Assembly (NCBI GenBank): GCA_937959375.1
Contig: CALGLS010000585.1
Coordinates: 1-14,922 of the forward strand
DNA: 14,922 nt
Origin: an uncultured Saprospiraceae bacterium
Lineage (GTDB): Bacteria; Bacteroidota; Bacteroidia; Chitinophagales; Saprospiraceae
Reading direction: 5' to 3'
Shown here: one piece after another, positions 1-8,943 of the stretch
Layout: each line of letters begins with the position of its first letter
Position numbering within the stretch: the first letter of the stretch is position 1
Notes under the pieces: model-generated
What the model saw: only the letters and a program-made list of their open reading frames with translations
Told to the model about the DNA's origin: nothing
The model's database searches: none
Translations under genes and position numbers: made by a program

Positions 1-1
1 T

Positions 2-844
2 TCTGTACCTGTGGATTACAATACCTTCTCTGGGTCATTTGATATGCGTTATTCGCATAAGAAGATTGAGAATGGTTTTTTTGGAGCGGGTATAATTCTT
101 AATTCTGACAAGGCAGGTGATTCTGAACTTGGATTGAGTCAGGTAATGTTGAGTTTGTCCTACTCGCAGGTGATGAATGAAAGCAATGTTATTACCCTTG
201 GATTTCAAGCGGGTGCAGGACAGCGCTCCTTTAAAACTGACAAATTACAATTAGGAAATCAATTTGGTGATATATTTCTGGAAACAAATCCAACGGGTGA
301 AAATTTTGGAAACACTAGTAAAACTTATACTGACCTGAGTACTGGAGTTAATTGGCATTTGCAGCCAGATGGTGGGCGAAGTTCAGCTGATTTTGGTCTT
401 GGAATTCATCATTTGAATCGACCTAAGGTGAATTTTATGGAAGTAGATGAAATTAGTTTACCCATGCGCTTTTCACTTTATACTATTGCTGAAATAGCTG
501 GTCCGGACAAACTAAGTTATTTGATACATGCCATAGGGCAGGGGCAGCGCGCTTTTAATGAAGGTATGATTGGAGGAGGAGTGAAATATTGGTTGAGTCA
601 ACAAAGAGGAAAAGAAATGGCGGTTCAGTTTGAAACGTCTTATCGTTTTGTTGGTGCAGATGATGCCATCATTCCATCAGTTGAAGTTCATTATTTGATG
701 TGGAAAGTTGGCTTTAGTTACGATGTTAATCTTTCAGGATTTACGAGAGCAACTAACAGTAGAGGAGGGCCAGAACTTTCGATCGAATATATTTTGACAA
801 AAGTAGGTCCAACAAAAGAGATCAAAGCTTGTCCAATTTTTTAA
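2..844 (+). CDS. PorP/SprF family type IX secretion outer-membrane protein (5' truncated by window)
   Basis: This is the C-terminal ~280 residues of a PorP/SprF-family outer-membrane beta-barrel. The frame is open to the left edge (SVPVDYNTFSGSFDMRY), so the GTG at 11 is internal, not a start. Family marks are visible: GAGIILNSDKAGD near the start, the FGLGIHHLNRPK turn around the middle, IPSVEVHYLMWKVGFSYDVN, then RGGPELSIEYIL, and the family-typical ending with CPIF. Alternating hydrophobic strands fit a barrel. Known for the family: PorP is a core T9SS component, and SprF of Flavobacterium is needed for secretion of the adhesin SprB, which carries a type B C-terminal domain. I infer that this copy serves the two type B cargo proteins encoded downstream. 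The next gene starts 30 bp after its stop, with no terminator between, so the two are probably cotranscribed. The true start and signal peptide lie outside the window. Confidence 0.9.
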   Translation, partial: SVPVDYNTFSGSFDMRYSHKKIENGFFGAGIILNSDKAGDSELGLSQVMLSLSYSQVMNESNVITLGFQAGAGQRSFKTDKLQLGNQFGDIFLETNPTGENFGNTSKTYTDLSTGVNWHLQPDGGRSSADFGLGIHHLNRPKVNFMEVDEISLPMRFSLYTIAEIAGPDKLSYLIHAIGQGQRAFNEGMIGGGVKYWLSQQRGKEMAVQFETSYRFVGADDAIIPSVEVHYLMWKVGFSYDVNLSGFTRATNSRGGPELSIEYILTKVGPTKEIKACPIF

Positions 845-874
845 ACATTACTTGTTTACAATTTTATTGAATTT

Positions 875-2881
875 ATGAGAGTTATTCTTTTGATTTTAGT
901 GGCTGTTTTTTTGAATGGTACTTTGCTAAATGCACAGACGATGAAAGCCTTTATCAAGGCTGGAGATAAAGCATACAAAGAAAAGAACTACAGTGTGGCT
1001 TTAGAGTACTACAAGGAAGCGATGGAGTTTAATGATAAGAAGCCTGAGCTTTGGTATAAGTATGCGGAAGTTGCGCGAATGTATAATGCTTTTGAGACAG
1101 CAGAGTTGTATTACAACCGAGTTGTTTCAAATACTAAAAAGGGAAGTTATCCGCTTACAAATTACTGGTTAGCAGTTATTTACAAAAGTACAGGCGATTA
1201 CGAAAAGGCAAAAAAGTATTTTAATAGATACATACAAGGTGAAACAACGATCAAAGAATATGTTGAAGACGCGAAGCACCAAATCACTTCTTGTGACTAT
1301 GCTATGGAGCTTGTTAATGAACCTGATGAGCTAAAAATAAGTCAATTAAATAAACGCGTCAATACACGTTATTCTGAGTTTGGTCCACTACTCAAAGGAG
1401 ACACACTTTACTACTCATCTTTTCGATTCAAAAACAAGAATGATGAGAATGATCCGCCACGTCGGATTAGTAAAGTATTGGCCTCTATCCGAGGTGCAAA
1501 AGGAAAAGCCTTGCCACGAAAATTTAATGACAATGAAAAGCTAACGGCACATACTGCTTTTAGCAAAAATCAAAAACGAATCTACTTCACCATCTGCGAG
1601 TATGAAAATAGTGTAGCGATTAAATGTCAACTTTTTTATCGTGAAAAAGATAAACGTAAGCGTTGGGTTGTGAAACCTAAAAAATTACCAGATTCAATTA
1701 ATGACGAAGCCTCTACCGCTACGCAACCTTGTATTGGTTATCACAAAGATACAGGCAAAGAAATCTTGTATTTCGTTTCTGACAGACCCGGAGGGAAAGG
1801 TGGATTAGATATTTGGTATACTGAAGTGAATGGAAAGAAATTTTCAGAACCCAAAAACTTGGAAGCGATTAATACAGAAGGAAATGAAGTGACTCCCTTT
1901 TTTCATGATGAAACACAGACCTTGTTTTTTAGTTCCGATCATTATCAAGGGATGGGAGGTTATGATATTTTTTATGCTAAAAAGAATGCTTCAGAATGGG
2001 GTGAAGTTACCCACACTGGGTATCCACTAAACAGTAGTTACAATGATTTGTATTACATCGTTAATCCCGATTCAACGCAGGCCTACTTTGCTTCCAATCG
2101 ATTAGGATCCATGTATCTTGAAAAAACGAACAAAGCTTGTTGTAATGATATTTACAAAGCGAATTTTGTGATTGATAGTACCAACATAATCGAACAACCT
2201 CCAATGGAAGATTCCTTAGAACTTGTTGTAGACGTTCCTAAAATTGAAATTGAATTAGAGCCTCCTCTTAAGCCAATTGAGCCCACTCAACCGAAGGTTC
2301 CTACCAAATTAGAAGACTTTCTTCCGCTCGCATTGTACTTCCATAATGACGAACCAGATCGCCGAACTCGTCGAACTACAACAAAAAAGTCATATGAGGA
2401 AACATTTTTTTCTTACTACAGTTTAAAAAATGAATACAGAGTAGAATACTCCAAGCCTGTACCCGAAAATGATCGTTATTATGCAGAAGATGAGATTGAT
2501 TTTTTCTTCGAAAATAAGATCAAAAAAGGCTATGATCATTTAAATCTGTTTTCTGAAATTTTACTAGTAAGATTAGAAGCTGGAGAACGGGTAGAAATCT
2601 TTGTTAAAGGATTCACCAGCCCAAGAGCAAAAAGTGATTATAATCTCTCTCTAGGACAGCGAAGAATTAGCAGTGTACGCAATCATTTTGCGACATGGCG
2701 TGCTCAAACGTTTAAGCAATATCTTGACGCTGGACAATTGATTGTCTCAGAACGCTCATTTGGTGAAACTACCGCTTCATCCGCTATAAGTGACGACTTA
2801 TACGATAGAAGAAACTCCATTTATCATCCTGCAGCAGCAGAAGAAAGAAGGGTTGAAATCGTTGAAATCAAACGAAATTGA
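875..2881 (+). CDS. PorE-like envelope protein: TPR, PD40 beta-propeller, OmpA-like C-terminus
   Basis: 668 aa. Residues 1-20 form a signal peptide (hydrophobic core, ending LLNA before Q21); there is no lipobox cysteine. Residues about 24-120 are TPR-like helices (AYKEKNYSVALEYYKEAM, then AELYYNRVV and DYEKAKKYFNRYI). Residues about 165-430 carry PD40/WD40-like propeller strands: YFVSDRPGGKGGLDIWY at about 299-315, FFSSDHYQGMGGYDIFYA at 351-368 and FASNRLG at about 405. A proline-rich linker lies at 441-478. The LALYFHNDEPDRRT block at 485-498 and an OmpA-like domain at about 540-668 (VEIFVKGFTSPRAKSDYN, RRISSVRN, ending ERRVEIVEI) complete it. This order is that of PorE-type proteins, which link the T9SS to peptidoglycan. 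It follows the SprF-like gene by 30 bp and probably forms its operon partner. The ATG at 875 is chosen because the signal peptide begins there; no Shine-Dalgarno is seen, as usual in Bacteroidota. Exact role is inferred. Confidence 0.88.
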   Translation: MRVILLILVAVFLNGTLLNAQTMKAFIKAGDKAYKEKNYSVALEYYKEAMEFNDKKPELWYKYAEVARMYNAFETAELYYNRVVSNTKKGSYPLTNYWLAVIYKSTGDYEKAKKYFNRYIQGETTIKEYVEDAKHQITSCDYAMELVNEPDELKISQLNKRVNTRYSEFGPLLKGDTLYYSSFRFKNKNDENDPPRRISKVLASIRGAKGKALPRKFNDNEKLTAHTAFSKNQKRIYFTICEYENSVAIKCQLFYREKDKRKRWVVKPKKLPDSINDEASTATQPCIGYHKDTGKEILYFVSDRPGGKGGLDIWYTEVNGKKFSEPKNLEAINTEGNEVTPFFHDETQTLFFSSDHYQGMGGYDIFYAKKNASEWGEVTHTGYPLNSSYNDLYYIVNPDSTQAYFASNRLGSMYLEKTNKACCNDIYKANFVIDSTNIIEQPPMEDSLELVVDVPKIEIELEPPLKPIEPTQPKVPTKLEDFLPLALYFHNDEPDRRTRRTTTKKSYEETFFSYYSLKNEYRVEYSKPVPENDRYYAEDEIDFFFENKIKKGYDHLNLFSEILLVRLEAGERVEIFVKGFTSPRAKSDYNLSLGQRRISSVRNHFATWRAQTFKQYLDAGQLIVSERSFGETTASSAISDDLYDRRNSIYHPAAAEERRVEIVEIKRN

Positions 2882-2929
2882 CGTTTTTTAGAACCTTTAA
2901 CATAATAATATATTTTAATACGTAGTATT

Positions 2930-2962
2930 TTTGCGTAATCGCTGCTTTTTGCTGTATATTTG
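2930..2962 (+). promoter_or_regulatory. Candidate Bacteroidota sigma-ABfrA promoter for adhesin A
   Basis: TTTG at 2930-2933 is followed after 21 bp by TATATTTG at 2955-2962, matching the Bacteroidota -33 TTTG / -7 TAnnTTTG consensus with a normal spacer. A second -7-like box, TATTTTTG at 2926-2933, overlaps the -33 element but lacks its own upstream TTTG. Transcription would start near 2967, giving a leader of about 350 nt before the ATG at 3319. No better match was found closer to the gene; TATGTTTC at 3179-3186 has one mismatch. The site is a pattern match only. Confidence 0.45.
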
Positions 2963-3318
2963 TTGCTTAGGAACTTAACTTTTAAGGTTTGCTTCTTCCT
3001 GGTAAAATTTCTTACCAATTGCTATCCCAATTAAATAGGTTTTTCCCTTTCGGGAATCCAGAGAAATTGACTTTTTTCAGTGTTTGAATGAGTCAAAAAT
3101 TAATATTCAATAAGTGGTCATTGCATAATTGACCATTGGATATCTATGTTTTGGAATGAATATTGTGATGAATTCATATATGTTTCTTTTTTAAATTGAA
3201 ATAGAATCTCACCCTTTAAGTTATAGTCCCACACACAAATCTGATTGTTCTATCAAATCAGTAAAAGACGTCTTTGGTCTTTAACTGAATTTATCAATCG
3301 ACTAAACTGTTCGTGGCG
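2963..3318 (+). other. Long noncoding leader of adhesin A with several small hairpins
   Basis: No convincing coding frame is seen here. Visible inverted repeats in order: TGGTAA/TTACCA at 3000-3005 and 3012-3017 with a 6-nt loop; TTCCC/GGGAA at 3043-3047 and 3052-3056 with a 4-nt loop; TGGTCA/TGACCA at 3115-3120 and 3130-3135 with a 9-nt loop; CTGATT/AATCAG at 3241-3246 and 3256-3261; and a perfect 12-bp palindrome AAAGACGTCTTT at 3264-3275 whose left half can also pair with GTCTTT at 3277-3282. None is followed by a U-tract, so they do not look like terminators. I do not recognise a known riboswitch. The region may be an mRNA leader if the promoter at 2930-2962 is real. Confidence 0.4.
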
Positions 3319-6300
3319 ATGTTAAAAAACATTTTACTTGGCTTTCTCTTCTGTTTGGCAGCAATGAGCAATCTCAATGCCCAGATCACCTGTGATTTTA
3401 GTTTTACCCAAAATACAGGCTGTGTTCCTTTGTCCGTTAGTTTCTGCGATTTATCAGTCTCCACAGCTGGTGATATTGTCGCTTGGGAATGGGATTTAGG
3501 AGGAGTACCATCTACGGTAGAATGTCCTTCAAGAATTTATGGCTTAGCAGGTAACTACACCATCTGTCTGACGGTTACCGATGAAGCAGATAATACCTGT
3601 ACGGTTTGTAATACTGATTTGATTGAAGTGTATGAACTTCCTGTCGCTGATTTTTATGGAGTGGAAGAAGCAGGGTGTACACCCCTTGATGTTACTTATT
3701 TTGATTCCTCAACTTCTGAAGATGGAACGATCACCGAATGGTTCTGGGATTTTGGTGGATCTTGTGGTGCCGTAATTGGTGACGGTACTAATCCTGCAGC
3801 GACTTGTACCTATGATATTCCTGATGCTTATACCGTTAGTTTGACAATAACAGATGATAATGGTTGTATCGGTTTTGTTTCTAAACCGGATTATATCAAC
3901 GTGAGTGAATTGCCGGAAGTTTTAGTTTCGGCAAACGATACCTTCGATTGTACAGGTAATAATTTCAATGTTAATTTTACAAACAACAGCGATGTAAATG
4001 CCTTGACCTTCGAGTGGGATTTCGGAAATGGTGATACCTATTCTGGGCCATTCCCTCCACCGATTTCCTATGACCAATCGGGGTCATACACCGTTACTGT
4101 TATTGGTACAGACATCATGTCTGGTTGTTCTAACACCTACGTTTTAGAGGATTATATCAATGTTGGTTACCCCATGAATTTTAGCTACACTCCGGAAAGT
4201 GGTTGTGAAGATTTAACGGTAGCGTTTTCAGATGACTCTGTCTTTCCTGCTGATAGTGTGGTATGGGATTTTGGAGATGGCAATACAAGTACACAAAACA
4301 ATCCGGTGCATGTTTATACAGATCCAGGTTGTTACACCGTGATGTTTACGAGATATGTCGATGGCTGTGTTTCTTCTGAGTTTGCATCTAACTGTATTTT
4401 TGTTTTTGAAGAACCAGATGTTTGGTATACCAATGATAATCTAATTGGATGTGAGCTGCCACATGTTGTGAATTTTACTGGAGGATCTATGGTGGCAACC
4501 TCTTGGTCTTGGGACTTTGGAGATGGAACCACATCTGACCTACAAAATCCAACACACTTCTACACCACCTATGGTGAATTTCCAGTGGTACTGACGGTTA
4601 CTAGCCCAAATGGCTGTACAAACGATACGCTAATCAATACGATCAATGTACAAGAACTTGAAGCGAGTATTATTAATACAAACTTCGAAGGATGTGCCCC
4701 TTTGGAAATTACACTAGAAGATAACTCTACCTCCGTTACTCCAATTACAAACTGGGAATGGGAAGTCGTTGATGGTGCAAATATTTATACTTCAACCGAT
4801 ACAACACCTACTTTTGCTATCGCAGATACAGGCGTGTATACCATAACTTTAATTGTTACCAATACCTTAGATTGTACGGATACAATAACTGTTGAAGGAG
4901 CCGTTGAGGTTGGTATTCCACCTGAAGTAAACTTTGTTGCAGATCCAACTGAAACTTGTATCGAAATTCCTATCCAATTTACAGATTTGACACCAGGAGA
5001 TGTAGATGAGTGGTTTTGGGATTTTGGAAATGGCGAATTTTCAGTTGAGCAAAACCCTGAATACTTTTATACCGATACTGGTTATTACGATATTAGTTTG
5101 ATTGTCATCAATAATGGTTGTGTCAACACGATTTCATTCGATGACTATATACACGTGATGTCTCCAGTGGCCTCTTTTGAGGTAATTAATTTTTGTGAAG
5201 AACCGGATTTAAGATTATTTAATAATACAGCGATTGATGCTGATTCTGTCTTTTGGGATTTTGGTGTACCTGGAAGCACTACAGATACAACGAGTGTTTA
5301 CAACCCACAATTTACTTTCCCCGGTCAGGGAACCTATATTGTTTCACAAACTGTTTTTAATGCAGAGACTGGTTGTGATCATACAACAACTAGTGAGGTT
5401 CAAATCACCTACCCTCAAGCTATATTTGATGTAAATCCGAATACAGGATGTGCTCCTTTGACGGTTAATTTAATTGACCAATCAATTGATGCAGTGGAAT
5501 GGAGTTGGAGCTCAACGAATGGAATTATATCTGACGTAGATGTTCCAAATCCTACGGTTACGTTTAATGCTCCAGGAACTTATACAGAGAACATCACACT
5601 GATTGTTACTGACATCAACGAGTGTAGTGATACCACCGTTTTCTCAGATACCATATTGGTAAACGATTTGATTGTTGATTTTACTTCAGATATCACAACT
5701 GGATGTGCGCCTTTGACCGTCCAATTCGAAGATATCTCTGTCAATGACTGGTTTGCAAATATTGTTGAATGGTCATGGGATTTTGATGGACTTGGAACGT
5801 CAACCTTGCAAAATCCAACGTTTACATTTAACAATATAGGATTGTATACAATTAGCCTTACTGCGACAGATTCTTGGGGCTGTTCACATACTATGACAAA
5901 AACAAATTACATAGATGTAACCTTGCCTAGCGCATCGTTTATTGTTGACAGTTTGAGTTGTACGGATAATGGAATTCCGTTTACCAATACATCTTCAGGT
6001 GCTAGTTTATCTTATAGTTGGGATTTTGGAGATGGAGAATTTAGTACAGACGAGAACCCTGTTCATGCCTATGCAAATGAAGGATTATATGCTGTTTGCC
6101 TGAGTATAACCGACGTTTATGGTTGTGAGGATTCCTATTGTTTTAATGACTTATTAATTGCAGATCCTGTAGCAAGTTTTACTGTGGATTCTACCTTTGC
6201 GTCCTGTCCACCGCTACCCGTTAACTTTACGAATACCTCCATTAATGCAAGTGCTTACAATTGGAATTTTGGTGATAATAGTGGTTTGTCAACCTTGGTT

Positions 6301-8907
6301 GATCCTACACATATTTATACAATTCCTGGTGTTTATGAAGTAACTTTGATTGCGAGTAGTACGCCGACTTGTGCAGACACATTGGTGGTGGATGATCTTA
6401 TTGTATTAGAAGGTCCAGAAGGGGAGTATTCGTTCTCTATTGACACCACTTGTGCTCCAGCTGAAATAACGTTTACTGCAACCTCAGTTGACTTCTATAC
6501 TTACATTTGGGATTTTGGAACAGGGGTACTTGATACAAGTGATACACAATTGCTTTCACAAACGATTACGTTCACCTATGATGAACCAGGTGTTTATATG
6601 CCAACCTTGAGTTTTCTAAATAATTCAGGTTGTTTTAGGACCTTACCTTCTATAGGCAATATCCACGTTTCAGGAATAGATGTAGATTTTCTAGCTTCAG
6701 AAACTTCCTTGTGTGGCAATGATCCTGATGGTGTGATTTTCTCTATTATTCTCAATGATACAATTCCATTGACAGAGGTAGAATGGTTTTTTGAAAATGG
6801 AACACCTCCTTCATCTACTGCTTTTGGAGTAGAGGTGGAATACGATGCTCCAGGATTTCATGACGTTACCTTTATTGCTCATAATGGCATTTGTTCAGAC
6901 ACTATCGTAAAGGCAGACTACATCAAGGTTGGTGCTGTTCCTGTTGCTAATTTTGATATGTCTCAAGACGCTGGATGTGATCCATTGTTGGTCAATTTTA
7001 CGGATATGTCTTCAGTGAGTACTGGAGTTATTTCGGAATGGAATTGGGATTTTGGAGGAGGAGTTACCTCAGATTTAGAAAACCCTGCTCACGTTTTTAA
7101 CGCGGGTATAAATATGCCGGTTACATTAGAAGTTACTTCTGATGCAGGTTGTCGGTCAGATACCTTTGATCAAATAACCGTTTATCCTTTGGTCAATGTA
7201 AGCGCAGGTTCTGATGTAGAGATTTGTATGGGAGAAGTGACGCAATTAGAAGCAACTATTTTTGGCGACACCACTGGTGTAGATTTTTATTGGACTCCGG
7301 CTACTGATTTGAGTTGTGTCAATTGTCTCAATCCTTTTGCAAGTCCTAATGATACCACAACCTATACCTTTGTTGTTTTTAGCCCCGAAGGTTGTCAGTC
7401 ATCTAGTGAGATAACGGTAGATGTGAAACCATATGCAGCACCCGTTATTGAGATTTCTCCTGATACCACTATTTGTGCCAATGAGATCACACAAATCCAA
7501 GTTAGTGCTGGACCTGATGTAACAATATATTCCTATCAATGGGATAATAGTACACCGGGATTAAGTTGTTATGATGATTGTTATAATCCAGTTGCTTCAC
7601 CATTAGAGAACTCGACTTATGTAGTGACCGTTACCTCCGTACATGGTTGTACTGCGATTGATTCCATGTCAGTTGATATTGTAGATCAGTTTCAAGAGTT
7701 TGCTGGAGATGATGTAGTAATTTGCCAAGGAGATTCAACAAGTTTGTTAGCTGATTTTGGTAATAATCCATTTTGGAGTGTATCGGATGGACTTACATGT
7801 GCTTACTGTCCTGATCCGATTGCCAGTCCTGATACCTCAGTGACTTATGTGGTTCAAGTTATTACAGATATCGGTTGTCCAATTATTGATACGGTAGTTG
7901 TAAGTGTCGTTGATTATGATGAGGTCGGTGCAGGAGATGATCTAGTCGCTTGCCTCGGAGATGCTGTTGTGATTAATGGATACGGTGAAGGAGATGTTGT
8001 TTGGACTCCATCTAGTTCTTTGAGTGATGCTTCGATTCTAAATCCGGAGGCACTACCAAATAGTACGACGACTTATTATCTGACTGTAACGAACGGAGAT
8101 TGTATTATTACAGACTCGGTTGAAGTTTTAGTCAATGAAGAAACAGTCATTTCTATTGATGATATGACCATTTGTGAAGGGGAGGAGCTGGCTTTAGGAG
8201 TGGAAGGTTTCGCTGATACTTATGCCTGGAGTCCTGCTGAATTATTTTCAGATCCTACTGCTGCTAATCCCGTTGTTACGCTAAGTGAAACGACAGCGTT
8301 TTCGGTAGTAGCTTCTTTGTCAACCTGTGAAGAAGCGACCGTTGGATTTACGGTCAACGTAAACCCTACACCCGATTTCTATTTAGAAGAGATGTTGTAC
8401 TTTTTGCCGGAAGTGCCAATTACCATTTCGCCAAGAAACTTTGCTACAGGAAGCTTTACTTACGAATGGTTTCCTGCAGAAGGTCTTAGTTGTAGTGATT
8501 GTATCAGCCCGACCGTTTGGTCGCCAGAGGATAATACAACGTATACTCTTACCGTAACAGATGACCTTACCGGCTGTGTTTATATTACAGAGATAAACTT
8601 AGTTGAGCTAACTGCATGTAGCGATAAGTTGGTAGGCGTTCCAAATGCATTTTCTCCAAATGATGATGGTGTGAATGATAGGTTGAGATTAATTGTTTCA
8701 CCAACCATTGATGAGGTACAGTTGTTTCAGGTGTTTAATCGTTGGGGAGGATTGGTTTATGAATCAACCGATAAATACGGTGCTTGGGATGGTAAATTCA
8801 AAGGCAATATTGTACAAGAAGGAGTCTACGTTTATGTGCTTAAATTTGTGTGTAGTTTGGATAATAGTACTGTCACAAAGAGCGGAGATATTACGATAAT
8901 GCGATAA
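3319..8907 (+). CDS. Giant secreted PKD/Ig-repeat protein with type B T9SS C-terminal domain (adhesin A)
   Basis: 1862 aa from ATG 3319. The in-frame GTG at 3313 would add only Met-Ala; ATG is preferred because the signal peptide (MLKNILLGFLFC..., ending NLNA, cleavage about 21/22) begins there. Then come 15 PKD-type repeats with the W of the WDFGDG core near residues 58, 143, 233, 316, 398, 481, 567, 646, 730, 820, 901, 982, 1064, 1156 and 1243, six Ig-like repeats (about 1291-1765), and a 97-residue type B sorting domain (1766-1862). Most PKD repeats open with GCxPL and close with a GC, suggesting one disulfide per repeat. Lysine and arginine are scarce and Asp, Thr and Ser abundant, as in surface-exposed Bacteroidota adhesins. 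Family knowledge predicts export by the T9SS and display at the cell surface as an elongated fibre used in adhesion or gliding; ligand unknown. It is transcribed alone or with upstream genes, and ends at the terminator at 8944-8981. Close full-length paralogue of the gene at 9278. Confidence 0.9.
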   Translation: MLKNILLGFLFCLAAMSNLNAQITCDFSFTQNTGCVPLSVSFCDLSVSTAGDIVAWEWDLGGVPSTVECPSRIYGLAGNYTICLTVTDEADNTCTVCNTDLIEVYELPVADFYGVEEAGCTPLDVTYFDSSTSEDGTITEWFWDFGGSCGAVIGDGTNPAATCTYDIPDAYTVSLTITDDNGCIGFVSKPDYINVSELPEVLVSANDTFDCTGNNFNVNFTNNSDVNALTFEWDFGNGDTYSGPFPPPISYDQSGSYTVTVIGTDIMSGCSNTYVLEDYINVGYPMNFSYTPESGCEDLTVAFSDDSVFPADSVVWDFGDGNTSTQNNPVHVYTDPGCYTVMFTRYVDGCVSSEFASNCIFVFEEPDVWYTNDNLIGCELPHVVNFTGGSMVATSWSWDFGDGTTSDLQNPTHFYTTYGEFPVVLTVTSPNGCTNDTLINTINVQELEASIINTNFEGCAPLEITLEDNSTSVTPITNWEWEVVDGANIYTSTDTTPTFAIADTGVYTITLIVTNTLDCTDTITVEGAVEVGIPPEVNFVADPTETCIEIPIQFTDLTPGDVDEWFWDFGNGEFSVEQNPEYFYTDTGYYDISLIVINNGCVNTISFDDYIHVMSPVASFEVINFCEEPDLRLFNNTAIDADSVFWDFGVPGSTTDTTSVYNPQFTFPGQGTYIVSQTVFNAETGCDHTTTSEVQITYPQAIFDVNPNTGCAPLTVNLIDQSIDAVEWSWSSTNGIISDVDVPNPTVTFNAPGTYTENITLIVTDINECSDTTVFSDTILVNDLIVDFTSDITTGCAPLTVQFEDISVNDWFANIVEWSWDFDGLGTSTLQNPTFTFNNIGLYTISLTATDSWGCSHTMTKTNYIDVTLPSASFIVDSLSCTDNGIPFTNTSSGASLSYSWDFGDGEFSTDENPVHAYANEGLYAVCLSITDVYGCEDSYCFNDLLIADPVASFTVDSTFASCPPLPVNFTNTSINASAYNWNFGDNSGLSTLVDPTHIYTIPGVYEVTLIASSTPTCADTLVVDDLIVLEGPEGEYSFSIDTTCAPAEITFTATSVDFYTYIWDFGTGVLDTSDTQLLSQTITFTYDEPGVYMPTLSFLNNSGCFRTLPSIGNIHVSGIDVDFLASETSLCGNDPDGVIFSIILNDTIPLTEVEWFFENGTPPSSTAFGVEVEYDAPGFHDVTFIAHNGICSDTIVKADYIKVGAVPVANFDMSQDAGCDPLLVNFTDMSSVSTGVISEWNWDFGGGVTSDLENPAHVFNAGINMPVTLEVTSDAGCRSDTFDQITVYPLVNVSAGSDVEICMGEVTQLEATIFGDTTGVDFYWTPATDLSCVNCLNPFASPNDTTTYTFVVFSPEGCQSSSEITVDVKPYAAPVIEISPDTTICANEITQIQVSAGPDVTIYSYQWDNSTPGLSCYDDCYNPVASPLENSTYVVTVTSVHGCTAIDSMSVDIVDQFQEFAGDDVVICQGDSTSLLADFGNNPFWSVSDGLTCAYCPDPIASPDTSVTYVVQVITDIGCPIIDTVVVSVVDYDEVGAGDDLVACLGDAVVINGYGEGDVVWTPSSSLSDASILNPEALPNSTTTYYLTVTNGDCIITDSVEVLVNEETVISIDDMTICEGEELALGVEGFADTYAWSPAELFSDPTAANPVVTLSETTAFSVVASLSTCEEATVGFTVNVNPTPDFYLEEMLYFLPEVPITISPRNFATGSFTYEWFPAEGLSCSDCISPTVWSPEDNTTYTLTVTDDLTGCVYITEINLVELTACSDKLVGVPNAFSPNDDGVNDRLRLIVSPTIDEVQLFQVFNRWGGLVYESTDKYGAWDGKFKGNIVQEGVYVYVLKFVCSLDNSTVTKSGDITIMR
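3385..7188 (+). repeat. Array of 15 PKD repeats in adhesin A
   Basis: Coding repeats of about 80-90 aa. The general pattern is GC.PL.V.F.D.S followed by W.WDFGDG, NP.H.Y, G.Y.V.L.VT and a closing GC. Canonical copies are 4 (VVWDFGDGNTS), 5 (WSWDFGDGTTS), 7, 11 and 15. Divergent copies are 6 (WEWEVVDG), 8 (WDFGVPGSTTDTTSV), 9 (WSWSSTNG), 12 (WNFGDNSGLS) and 14 (WFFENGTPP), the last also lacking the GCxPL opening. The DNA of neighbouring copies is well diverged, so this is an old array. Confidence 0.85.
7189..8613 (+). repeat. Six Ig-like repeats in adhesin A
   Basis: Units of about 75-80 aa with the pattern ICxGE...L, W.P...LSCxxC.NP.ASP..TTTY.V.VT..GC. The cysteine pair is LSCVNC in unit 1, LSCYDDC (one residue longer) in 2, LTCAYC in 3 and LSCSDC in 6. 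Units 4 (LSDASILNP) and 5 (FSDPTAANP) have lost it. Such repeats are common just before the type B C-terminal domain in giant Bacteroidota surface proteins; they probably form a stalk that lifts the PKD region away from the membrane. Confidence 0.75.
8614..8904 (+). other. Type B T9SS C-terminal sorting domain of adhesin A
   Basis: 97 residues beginning at ACSDKLVGVPNAFSP. It has the classic type B (gliding-motility-associated, CHU_C-like) features: VPNAFSPNDDGVND, the FNRWGGLVYES strand, W-DGKFKG, EGVYVYVLK and the final GDITIMR. In SprB-like proteins this region directs recognition by the T9SS, with help from a PorP/SprF-family partner. Confidence 0.92.
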
Positions 8908-8943
8908 GCTTTACAGATATAAATATGCTGTCTAATTTTAGAC

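Noticed and set aside
11..13. GTG as the real start of the PorP/SprF gene
   Set aside because: The frame continues upstream to the window edge with family-like sequence, and no signal peptide follows the GTG.
2870..2889. AAACG / CGTTT inverted repeat followed by T residues at the stop of the PorE-like gene
   Set aside because: The stem is only 5 bp with two GC pairs and overlaps the stop codon. It is too weak to call a terminator, so read-through toward adhesin A remains possible.
2824..3018. Minus-strand open frame of 64 codons
   Set aside because: It overlaps the 3' end of the PorE-like gene, has no recognisable domain and reads like a chance frame in AT-rich DNA. Other short open frames inside the giant genes are likewise shadows.
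3313..3318. GTG start for adhesin A
   Set aside because: It adds only Met-Ala before a well-formed signal peptide starting at ATG 3319, and has no better initiation signal.
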